DNA of 64,000 bases from an uncultured Pirellulaceae bacterium. Its GTDB lineage: Bacteria; Planctomycetota; Planctomycetia; Pirellulales; Pirellulaceae. The translations under genes and the position numbers were made by a program. The DNA lies in NCBI GenBank assembly GCA_937928555.1, contig CALFWR010000002.1, positions 62,001-126,000 of the forward strand, read 5' to 3'. Shown here piece by piece: positions 43,267 to 50,366 of this stretch (position 1 is the stretch's first letter; each line of letters opens with the position of its first letter). The notes under the pieces were generated by a model. The model was not told the origin of the DNA and did not search any database. It saw only the letters and a program-made list of their open reading frames with translations.

Positions 43267-43911
43267 ATGTTCAAAAGATTGTCAGTGGCTTTTCTGATTG
43301 CGGCTTGCGCTGTGACCGGTGCCGAGGCACAAGATTCACTCAGCACGACGTTTAGTTCAGCAGAATTCGCGACCGGATCGACCGCAGACGTTACGCTGGT
43401 TAGCGACAGTGGAAGTTTTTCGGCATTGTTTTCTGGCGGTATCCAAGAGCAGGCTTTCCATGGCCCGGCTTACAGTGATTCAAACGACGCTTACTTTTTC
43501 GTTAACGGGACGTTCACCGGGAGTTTTGGCCGCGATCTGACCGGCACGACAGATGACGAAGGCACCATTACATTTTCTGCCGGTGGTGTGGATAACGTCA
43601 GCTTCTTCGCGGGAGATTTTGCCAACGGCGTACCAACGTTGAGCGTATTCGGTGTTGATGGTTCGGCACTGGCTTCAGGGGTTACGATCACGCCAGCATT
43701 GTCGCAATTTTCATTCGACAGCGCGACGTTGGGTCAACGAATCGGACAGGTTCAGTTCTTTAACGCGGGCCCTGCTGCCAACGCGCCCTACGTCATCGCG
43801 ATCGATGGCTTTACCGCATCAGTTGCAGCAGTTCCGGAGCCAGCTTCTGGTGCTGTAGTTGCACTGATTTTCGCAGCAATTGGAATGCGTCGACGAACAA
43901 ACCGGTCTTAG
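43267..43911 (+). CDS. PEP-CTERM-anchored secreted protein
   Basis: 214 residues. A signal peptide (MFKRLSVAFLIAACAVTGAEAQ) leads to a beta-rich domain, rich in Gly, Ser, Thr and Asp (SDSGSFSALFSGG and GTITFSAGGVDNVSFF). It ends with the PEP-CTERM signal: VPEPASGAVVALIFAAIGMRRRT, where VPEP is followed by a hydrophobic stretch and Arg cluster. Proteins of this class are cut and anchored by an exosortase (EpsH type); that gene is not here. The domain is a surface adhesin or matrix protein by inference. Confidence 0.9.
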   Translation: MFKRLSVAFLIAACAVTGAEAQDSLSTTFSSAEFATGSTADVTLVSDSGSFSALFSGGIQEQAFHGPAYSDSNDAYFFVNGTFTGSFGRDLTGTTDDEGTITFSAGGVDNVSFFAGDFANGVPTLSVFGVDGSALASGVTITPALSQFSFDSATLGQRIGQVQFFNAGPAANAPYVIAIDGFTASVAAVPEPASGAVVALIFAAIGMRRRTNRS

Positions 43912-44086
43912 GCAGGATTCACACTTTCGAAGCCTGTACCTGTCAGGTTGGCTAAAAAGTAATGCGTCGTCCGCTGAACGGACGCGAATTCGACTGGCCC
44001 GCAGAATTCTCGACCACACAATCAAGTGTGGCTGGTGTCTGCGGGCTTGCGTCGTATCTGCTTCGAGTGATCGCACGTTGCAAAGA

Positions 44087-45022
44087 TCAGGCTTTGGTCG
44101 TCGTGGGGACGGGATCCAGCCAGCGGTGCGCATCCGGCGTTGTGCCGTCGAACAGCCCAAAAAAGGCGGACTGGATCTTTTCGGTGATCGGTCCGCGGCT
44201 TCCGCAGCCGACTTCGATGCCATCGACGCTTCGCACGGGTGTGACTTCGGCGGCGGTTCCGGTAAAGAAGATCTCATCAGCGACGTACATCAGTTCACGG
44301 GGAAGCTGCTGTTCGACGACTTCGTAGCCCAGCGACTTTGCCAGTTCAATTATCGACGCGCGGGTGATCCCGCCCAAGATCGCTGCGCCCAGAGGCGGTG
44401 TGTAGATGATTTGGTCGCGGATCAGGAAAATGTTTTCGGCGGACCCTTCGCTGATGGTGCCTTTGTCGGAGACCGAAATGCCTTCGACGTAACCGTTGCG
44501 TCTCGCTTCGCCGCCGATGAGCATTGCGTTGAGGTAATGACCGCCGGCTTTGGCGAGAACCGGAATCGACGAACTGGTGGTGCGGCTCCATGAAGAGACA
44601 CAGACGTCGATGCCTTGGGTGAGTCCCTCTTCGCCCAGGTAGGCTCCCCATTCGATCGCAATGATGACCGTTTCGACGGGAACGTTCGAGCCTGGAACGA
44701 CACCCAATGAACCGGCTCCGTAAAAACTTAACGGGCGAATGTAGGCGTTGGTGAGACCGTTGGCGTCGATGGTTTGCCGACATCCTTCCATCAGCTGTTC
44801 CTGGGAGTGTTTCAGCGGAATTCGATACATCTTGGCGGACTCGACAAAACGACGCATGTGCGCGTCCAGTCGAAAGATGGCGCGGCCTTCGTTGGTTTTG
44901 TAGCAGCGGATGCCTTCAAAAATACTTGTTCCGTAGTGAAGGGCGTGGGACATGACGTGCACGGTGGCGGATTCCCATGGAAGCAACTCGCCGTTTTTCC
45001 AGATAAATTTGCTTGGATTCAT
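44087..45022 (-). CDS. ilvE: Branched-chain amino acid aminotransferase
   Basis: 311 residues of PLP fold type IV. VHVMSHALHYGTSIFEGIRCY is the family start, K158 in VLAKAGGHYLNAML is the PLP lysine, and GYVEGISVSDKGTISEGSAENIFLI is the next conserved block; GITRASIIELAKSLGYEV follows. This is the enzyme that moves an amino group from glutamate to the keto acids of Leu, Ile and Val. D-amino-acid transaminases and ADC lyases are relatives, but the sequence best fits IlvE. The gene stands alone. Confidence 0.94.
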   Translation of the reverse strand: MNPSKFIWKNGELLPWESATVHVMSHALHYGTSIFEGIRCYKTNEGRAIFRLDAHMRRFVESAKMYRIPLKHSQEQLMEGCRQTIDANGLTNAYIRPLSFYGAGSLGVVPGSNVPVETVIIAIEWGAYLGEEGLTQGIDVCVSSWSRTTSSSIPVLAKAGGHYLNAMLIGGEARRNGYVEGISVSDKGTISEGSAENIFLIRDQIIYTPPLGAAILGGITRASIIELAKSLGYEVVEQQLPRELMYVADEIFFTGTAAEVTPVRSVDGIEVGCGSRGPITEKIQSAFFGLFDGTTPDAHRWLDPVPTTTKA

Positions 45023-45134
45023 CGTTTAGGTTCTCAACAAATAATGAACGATCGGTAACTCAGCCTTGTCAGTTGCGCTGAGTTAGTTGACGATTCGTGA
45101 GGGCTTATTTTAGGCTATTGAGGTCCAGATCAAT

Positions 45135-45644
45135 ATGGCGTTGGAGATGCGTGAGCTGTTGGAGTCGATTCCCCAGACGGGGAAAGTTTGTTGGATTGGC
45201 GTTCGGCCTGCCAGAAAAGAATCGGTCGTCGTGCTCGATTCGGTCAAAGTGAGTCTTGAAAAAGGGCTCGATGGCGACCGGTTTGACGGAAAGGCCGGTG
45301 GTAAACGGCAGGTGACGTTGATCCAGAAAGAGCACCTCGCAGTGATCGGTTCCATTTTGGGACAGGACGCGGTGGATCCGGTTTTGCTACGGCGAAACAT
45401 TGTGGTTCAGGGTATCAACCTCGTGTCGCTGAAGCGACAATTATTCGCCATCGGCGATGCCGTTTTGCAAGGAACCGGCGCTTGTGCTCCCTGTAGCCGA
45501 ATGGAAGAAGCCCTGGGCGCTGGTGGGTACAATGCCATGCGAGGTCATGGTGGCTTGACGGCCACGGTGGTCCAGGCGGGAACCATAAAAGTCGGAGACG
45601 AGGTAAAATTTCGGCCTACGGGTCGTTTGTCGCTGCCAACGTGA
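45135..45644 (+). CDS. MOSC-domain protein
   Basis: 169 residues. LEKGLDGDRFDGKAGGKRQVTLIQKEHLAVIG is the N-terminal MOSC block (G..GD.....RqVtl), LLRRNIVVQGINLVSL the next, and GACAPCSRMEEALG with C118-C121-like cysteines plus MRGHGGLTATVVQAGTIKVGD completes the pattern. MOSC proteins bind a molybdenum or sulfur group and act in molybdenum enzymes or sulfur carriage. Its partner is not in the window. The start could be a few codons later, as other Mets are present. Confidence 0.9.
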   Translation: MALEMRELLESIPQTGKVCWIGVRPARKESVVVLDSVKVSLEKGLDGDRFDGKAGGKRQVTLIQKEHLAVIGSILGQDAVDPVLLRRNIVVQGINLVSLKRQLFAIGDAVLQGTGACAPCSRMEEALGAGGYNAMRGHGGLTATVVQAGTIKVGDEVKFRPTGRLSLPT

Positions 45645-45731
45645 AGGGTATTACAAACTGCCTGGTGATGCGTTAGTGTTGTTAAATTGTTTTTATTGGC
45701 CACCGATTGCCATCCTTGGAGAACCGGGCTT

Positions 45732-46730
45732 ATGAAGTTTGCTTTGCCGTTGATGTTGTTTGTTTTTGTATCGCCTCTGTGGGCTCAGGAAGCGCCCAAG
45801 CAGGAAGCGCCCAAGCAGGTTGAGACAGCCGAACCGGCGGCGCAACCGAAGTCGCGGACGTTCCGATTCACCTACGGCGCGACCCTCACCGAGCTCAAGC
45901 CCGGTGCCCAGGTGCGCGTTTGGATTCCGCTGGCGACCAACACTGCCGACCAGGAAGCCGCCCTTGTGTCGATGGATTTGCCCGGCAAGCACCAGGAAAC
46001 GACCGATTCGAGTCATGGCAACAAGCTGATCTATTTCGAAGCCAAAGCCAACAAGGACGGCGAAGTGCCGATGAAAGTGCTTTATCGTGTTACTCGCCGT
46101 GAAGTCACCGCCGCCAACTACGAGGCAGTGGAACAGGGCAAGGATTGGACGCAGGCTTCGAAGCTTGTCCCCACCAGCGAAAAGCTCCGCAAGGTAGTCC
46201 TTAGCGATGCGGCGACCAAGGGCAGTCGTCTGGACGTTGCCCGGAGATTGTATCTGGGCGTTGGAAAACACATGAAGTACGACAAGCCTGCGGACAAGCC
46301 CGGTTGGGGCCAGGGTGATGCGTTGTGGGCTTGCGACAGTCGCTTTGGAAACTGCACAGACTTTCACAGCCTGTTCATTTCTGCGGCTCGATCGTTGAAG
46401 ATTCCATCGCGATTTGAAATCGGTTTTCCGGTTCCCACTCAACGTGGCAGCGGCGAAGTCGGTGGCTATCATTGCTGGGCCAAATTTCAATCCGCAGGCA
46501 AATGGGTTCCGGTTGACATTTCCGAGGCTGACAAAGATCCGACATTGGCCGATTACTATTTTGGCAACCTGACCGAGAACCGTGTCACGTTTTCGATCGG
46601 CCGCGATTTGGTGCTACAGCCTGCCGCTGCCTCGCCGAGGGTGAACTATCTGGCGTACCCGTATGCTGAGGTCGACGGCAAGCCCCACAAGAGTTTCCGC
46701 AAGGAGTTCCGCTACGAGGACGTGAAATAG
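45732..46730 (+). CDS. Secreted transglutaminase-like protein
   Basis: 332 residues from ATG 45732 (MKFALPLMLFVFVSPLWAQ), a signal peptide; the frame extends upstream without one. After a duplicated EAPKQ stretch comes a beta region (FRFTYGATLTELKPGAQVRVWIPLATN), then the transglutaminase core: GNCTDFHSLFISAARSLKIP with the Cys, GYHCWAKFQSAGKWVPVDIS with the His and Asp. Bacterial members are often proteases or peptidyl-glycan handlers rather than crosslinkers. The mature protein is periplasmic. Confidence 0.9.
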   Translation: MKFALPLMLFVFVSPLWAQEAPKQEAPKQVETAEPAAQPKSRTFRFTYGATLTELKPGAQVRVWIPLATNTADQEAALVSMDLPGKHQETTDSSHGNKLIYFEAKANKDGEVPMKVLYRVTRREVTAANYEAVEQGKDWTQASKLVPTSEKLRKVVLSDAATKGSRLDVARRLYLGVGKHMKYDKPADKPGWGQGDALWACDSRFGNCTDFHSLFISAARSLKIPSRFEIGFPVPTQRGSGEVGGYHCWAKFQSAGKWVPVDISEADKDPTLADYYFGNLTENRVTFSIGRDLVLQPAAASPRVNYLAYPYAEVDGKPHKSFRKEFRYEDVK

Positions 46731-46780
46731 TGCCGCGACCATCGTGGTGAAGGCTTCCAGCGTCTTCATTTCCAGCGCAG

Positions 46781-46820
46781 CGGCTTAGCCTCCACCGCAG
46801 CGGCTTAGCCTCCAACGCAG
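46781..46820 (+). repeat. 20-bp tandem repeat (two copies)
   Basis: CGGCTTAGCCTCCACCGCAG is repeated directly with one change, in the 100-base gap between the transglutaminase gene and the MBL-fold gene. No function is apparent. Confidence 0.75.
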
Positions 46821-46831
46821 TTTCTGCCGAC

Positions 46832-47461
46832 CTATCGGAGAAACGGATTGCCTGTCCGCTCTTCCCCGATCGACGATAGCGGAGTGTGGCCCGAGAGAAA
46901 GGTGTAGTCGTCGTCCAGGGTCATGATTTTGGTGGCGATGCTGTGCAGCAGTTGCTGATGGTTGCCGCCGGGAAGATCAGTCCGTCCAATCGAGCCCTTG
47001 AACAGGACATCGCCCATGAGAATGAACTTGTTGGCGTGATTGATAAACACCACGTGCCCGGGAGCATGGCCAGGACAGTGGCGGACTTCGAATTCGTTAT
47101 CGGCGATTGAAAGTGTGTCGCCGTCGTTTAGCCAGCGGTCGGGCACGGCGTTAAACATGCCGCTCATGCTGTAATCGGCGGCAACGGTTTCGATGTTGTC
47201 CAGGAGCATTTTGTCTGCTTCGTGTGGACCGATGATCTGAACTTTGAATTGCTTTTTCGCTGCTTCAGCACCGCCGGCATGATCAAGATGGCCGTGCGTC
47301 AACCAGATGGCTTCGACGGTGATGCCAAGTTCCGCGACTTCGGCGGCGATGCGGTCAACGTCGCCCCCGGGATCGACGATGACGCCGACTTTTTTGATTT
47401 CGTCGTAGACGATGGAGCAGTTTTGGTGGTAGTCGGTGACCGGGACGATGGTGAATTGCAT
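46832..47461 (-). CDS. MBL-fold hydrolase (glyoxalase II-like)
   Basis: 209 residues from ATG 47459-47461 (MQFTIVPVTDYHQNCSIV); the frame extends 21 codons upstream only because it reads through the REP-like repeat at 47484. WLTHGHLDHAGG is the HxHxDH zinc site, VDPGGDVDRIAA precedes it, and RHCPGHAPGHVVF, MGDVLFKGSIGRTDLPGG and FLSGHTPLSS supply the other metal ligands. It fits the glyoxalase II-like hydroxyacylglutathione hydrolase/rhodanese-type family, often active on thioesters. The exact substrate is not known. Confidence 0.9.
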   Translation of the reverse strand: MQFTIVPVTDYHQNCSIVYDEIKKVGVIVDPGGDVDRIAAEVAELGITVEAIWLTHGHLDHAGGAEAAKKQFKVQIIGPHEADKMLLDNIETVAADYSMSGMFNAVPDRWLNDGDTLSIADNEFEVRHCPGHAPGHVVFINHANKFILMGDVLFKGSIGRTDLPGGNHQQLLHSIATKIMTLDDDYTFLSGHTPLSSIGEERTGNPFLR

Positions 47462-47483
47462 GGATCGGATGGTTGGTTCCAAA

Positions 47484-47507
47484 GTAGTAGGCACACTCCG
47501 TGTGCCG
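47484..47507 (-). repeat. REP-like hairpin, class 1
   Basis: GTAGTA plus the palindrome GGCACAC-TCC-GTGTGCC, 22 bases upstream of the MBL gene start. It lies in that gene's leader, so it may affect its transcript. Confidence 0.85.
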
Positions 47508-47549
47508 TGAGAAATGGTAAGCACTCGTGTGCCATTGAGAAAGTTTCAG

Positions 47550-47736
47550 CCCGGATTATTCACGACGACGGGCGTTAATTCTACGTCTGGCCAACAGGAG
47601 CAAGGGAAAAGCTGAATTTCAACAAGAAATTTGAATCATCCGGTGGATGAAAGCCACAGCGATCGTTTCATCGCATCAGAGTCGCGGATCACTGTCTCAA
47701 CTGATTCTGACGCGCAAGCCTCGAGAATAATCCGGG
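47550..47736 (-). mobile_element. 187-bp TIR element, copy C
   Basis: Starts CCCGGATTATTCACGA and ends with a one-base-changed TCGAGAATAATCCGGG. The interior is nearly identical to copy B. It lies 42 bases beyond the REP-like repeat at 47484 and 430 bases before the orphan gene at 48169. Confidence 0.85.
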
Positions 47737-48168
47737 TTCAGGTAATCGTCGCCACGATCGATGCCTTGTAGTTGATTATTTAAGCAAAGGCCCCCGAGTT
47801 CTACGGTCGCCCCGCGCCCGACTAATCAGTATCTTGTCTTCATCTTCCTGCATCATGATCTCACAAGCGTCGAAATTTCGGAAGTAATTCTCCAGGGGTT
47901 ACAAACGGGTCCACTCATCAATGAGTTTTAGCTCTTTGGCGGCTCTGGGAAGAATGTCGCTTGCTGATTTTGGGGTTCATCGCGATGATGTCTCCAGACC
48001 ACATGTTGCCAGTTTGCAACACGCGAGGTGCGGATTCTGCCAGAAAAGCCTCGTGAAAAACAAACTCATCGCCCAGTTTCGGATTCGGCAGTTGCCTTGG
48101 CACTGCGATTGCTTTGAATGCCTTCCTGGTCCTGCTGGACCACTATTTTCTGTGATGAGTCAAATACT
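47737..48168. other. Intergenic region without recognised gene
   Basis: About 430 bases. Open frames exist on both strands (about 47918-48103 minus and 47921-48229 plus) but neither has a good ribosome site or a protein-like sequence, and they overlap each other. I see no RNA gene here. Confidence 0.45.
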
Positions 48169-48975
48169 ATGCACGCAAGCCAACTGGCACAAATTGGGAG
48201 CTGGATCGCGATCCACGCTCCCAACCTGATCTTTGGAGGCGGCGAGCCTCAGGAACTTGTTGCGGTGGACTACTGGGTCCACTCGAAGGCTCGCCTGCAG
48301 CGCTGGGTCACTTCGCTCAAGATGTTTCAGGCTGACTTTGATTCACCTTCCGGTGCGCACGATCCCTGGCCGGCGATGGAAGTTGTCATCGAGGAGATTT
48401 TTGTTTCCGAGTTTCTGACTCGTATCTGGTCAGCGGCCGTTTTGGCGCACGACAGCTACCGGGAATCCGACGAACTATTCGGCGTGGCCCATTCGGTACA
48501 CATCAGCCACATTGAAGCCCGCAATCGGGCGATGCGAATCCTGTTGGCGCAGCAAGGCACCAACGAAGTCGCGTTTGAACGACTGAATCGAATTCGCCAG
48601 AAGACGGAGCGTTGGACGGACGTTTTCCTCGCGATGGTTCCGGATGAAAAGATCGCCCGAACGTTTGCCTTTGACGCCAATCGCGTTTCGGATTTCCAAG
48701 AAGAAAACCAGTTTCATCCCAACGATGGGCTTTTCCGTCGTCAGCAGATTTTGCTGGCTTCGTTTTCGGCAGAACTGCGAAAGCCATGTTCAAGGTGGGC
48801 TGCCAACCCCGATCTTAATCGCCAAATCGCCAGTTCGTTGATGAATTGTTTCCCGGCGGACCGATTCGATTCGCTAGGTTTGCCAAAGGCCTTTGGGATG
48901 GTGTTGCTGGAAAAGTCCCATGACGACACGCAGGCGTTGGTGTCGACGTTGCTGGAATTGGATCAGATCTCGTAG
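48169..48975 (+). CDS. Hypothetical protein of unknown family
   Basis: 268 residues from ATG 48169 (MHASQLAQIGSWIAIHAPNL); an earlier frame start at 48118 is possible but has weak support. The protein is soluble and mostly helical with many Arg, Trp and acidic residues (WTDVFLAMVPDEKIARTFAFDANRVSDF, DGLFRRQQILLASFSAELR). I see no metal, nucleotide or catalytic motif and no membrane helix. It is bracketed by two inverted copies of the 187-bp element (47550-47736 and 48976-49139), the right one starting one base after its stop codon. Confidence 0.65.
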   Translation: MHASQLAQIGSWIAIHAPNLIFGGGEPQELVAVDYWVHSKARLQRWVTSLKMFQADFDSPSGAHDPWPAMEVVIEEIFVSEFLTRIWSAAVLAHDSYRESDELFGVAHSVHISHIEARNRAMRILLAQQGTNEVAFERLNRIRQKTERWTDVFLAMVPDEKIARTFAFDANRVSDFQEENQFHPNDGLFRRQQILLASFSAELRKPCSRWAANPDLNRQIASSLMNCFPADRFDSLGLPKAFGMVLLEKSHDDTQALVSTLLELDQIS

Positions 48976-49139
48976 GCTTCAGAATCAGTTGAGACAGTGA
49001 TCGGTTACTCTGATGCGATGAAACGATCGCTGTGGTTTTCATCTACCGGATGATTCACATTTCTTGTCGAAATTCAGGTTTTCCCTTGCTCCTGTTGGCA
49101 AGACGTAGAAGCAACGCCCGTCGTCGTGAATAATCCGGG
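48976..49139 (+). mobile_element. 187-bp TIR element, copy D (left-truncated)
   Basis: 164 bases match copies A and E from about base 24 to the end, including the right TIR (TCGTGAATAATCCGGG). The first 23 bases, with the left TIR, are missing; the match begins at the base after the stop codon of the orphan gene. It is inverted relative to copy C. Confidence 0.8.
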
Positions 49140-49154
49140 TCTAGGTCCGACCTG

Positions 49155-50120
49155 CTATCGCGTTGCCAGCAGCAAGCCGTACAGGAATGGCTCGCAGGTT
49201 AGCCAGGCGAATTGAACCTGGCGGAAGCCTGCTGTCTTCAGCTCTGTCTCAAGCTCCTTGGCGTCGCAGATGGATTTTCCGGTGCGCAAACCAAGCTCCA
49301 GCTCAAAGTCTGCCGCACGTTCGATGCCATTTTCCTGCCCCCGGAATACATCGACGATCATCAGCTCGCCTTCTTGATGCAGCAGCGGACGAGCGTGCGA
49401 AAACCACTGGGCTCGCTGCTCGGCAGAGAGCCGATGGATCTCGTTGACCATCAACATCAAGTCCGCGCCCGGCAAACCGGCTTCCCACCACTGCTGGCCG
49501 GCTTCGATCGTGATGAATTCGGTTCGTTCTTCGACTTCGATACTGGGCACTGTCTTGCGAGCTCGCTCCAGTCCTTCGGCTTGGTCGACCAGAAAGATCC
49601 GTGACGTTGGGTCGCGATGCGTCAGGGCTGATGCAAACACCGCTGAACCCGCGTGAACTTCGAGAACAAACAGGCCTTTGCGGCTCACACCGCCGACACC
49701 GAGCGCTTGCAGGGCGGTCAGTGCAGCGGGCGTCAATGTCCATTCTCGCGACGCCAGCTCCATGTTCCAGCCGGCTTCGCCGTCGATGGAGGCACCAGAC
49801 TTCAGATGGCTGACGATGTGTTGCAAATGATCGCTGCCAAAATCCAGCAGCGGTTCGGGCACCAAGCGGCCAAGAGTCGTCAAGGCAAAGTCATCACCGT
49901 ACTGGTCGACCATTTCGGTTCTGCAAAGAACAACCATGAGTCGCTGTGTCGCTGCGCCGTCGAGAGAAAGTAAATCGGCGAGCTGGGCTGCCGTTTTTTG
50001 ACCTTTGGCCAGTTCGCGAAAGACCCCCGTTTGCGATGCCGCTTGAAGCGCGTGCCACTCGATGGCTCGACTTTTGAGACGGTAAAGGCTTTCGATTGTT
50101 CGTTCCTGGGAATTGCTCAT
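49155..50120 (-). CDS. Methyltransferase of the O-methyltransferase/acetylserotonin type
   Basis: 321 residues from ATG 50118-50120. An N-terminal winged-helix dimerisation domain (residues 10-90: ALQAASQTGVFRELAKGQKTAAQLADLLSLDGAATQRLMVVLCRTEMV) is followed by a Rossmann-type domain (about 130-300): GLFVLEVHAGSAVFASALTH, then DQAEGLERARKTVPS and ADLMLMVNEIHRLS. The first SAM-binding glycine loop is poorly kept (EVHAGSAVFA rather than D.GGG.G), so SAM binding may be altered. The call rests on overall layout. It is monocistronic. Confidence 0.78.
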   Translation of the reverse strand: MSNSQERTIESLYRLKSRAIEWHALQAASQTGVFRELAKGQKTAAQLADLLSLDGAATQRLMVVLCRTEMVDQYGDDFALTTLGRLVPEPLLDFGSDHLQHIVSHLKSGASIDGEAGWNMELASREWTLTPAALTALQALGVGGVSRKGLFVLEVHAGSAVFASALTHRDPTSRIFLVDQAEGLERARKTVPSIEVEERTEFITIEAGQQWWEAGLPGADLMLMVNEIHRLSAEQRAQWFSHARPLLHQEGELMIVDVFRGQENGIERAADFELELGLRTGKSICDAKELETELKTAGFRQVQFAWLTCEPFLYGLLLATR

Positions 50121-50366
50121 CGGTCTCGGTGCGAAGGGACGCAAACACGTCACAGGCGTTATGACATGCCTCTGTCAGTTGGCAGGGGCCAAAATACGGT
50201 GGATGCGATTCCGTGCGGGGATTCGCAAGCTACTTTTTCGTCGAACTGAGCGTTTCTGAAAACCGCAATTTCTCAACAAATCCGGCATCTCGATGAATTC
50301 TCCTGCTCACAACGCCCCGACAGAGGTCAAACTTGTGGGGTCCGGTTTCCTTCAGGGTTGACGACG

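Noticed and set aside
47461-47524. Upstream extension of the MBL-fold gene (extra 21 residues)
   Set aside because: The extension is only translated REP repeat; ATG 47459-47461 starts the family-like sequence.
47918-48229. Overlapping small frames on both strands
   Set aside because: No ribosome sites, no family resemblance, and they overlap each other; treated as noncoding.
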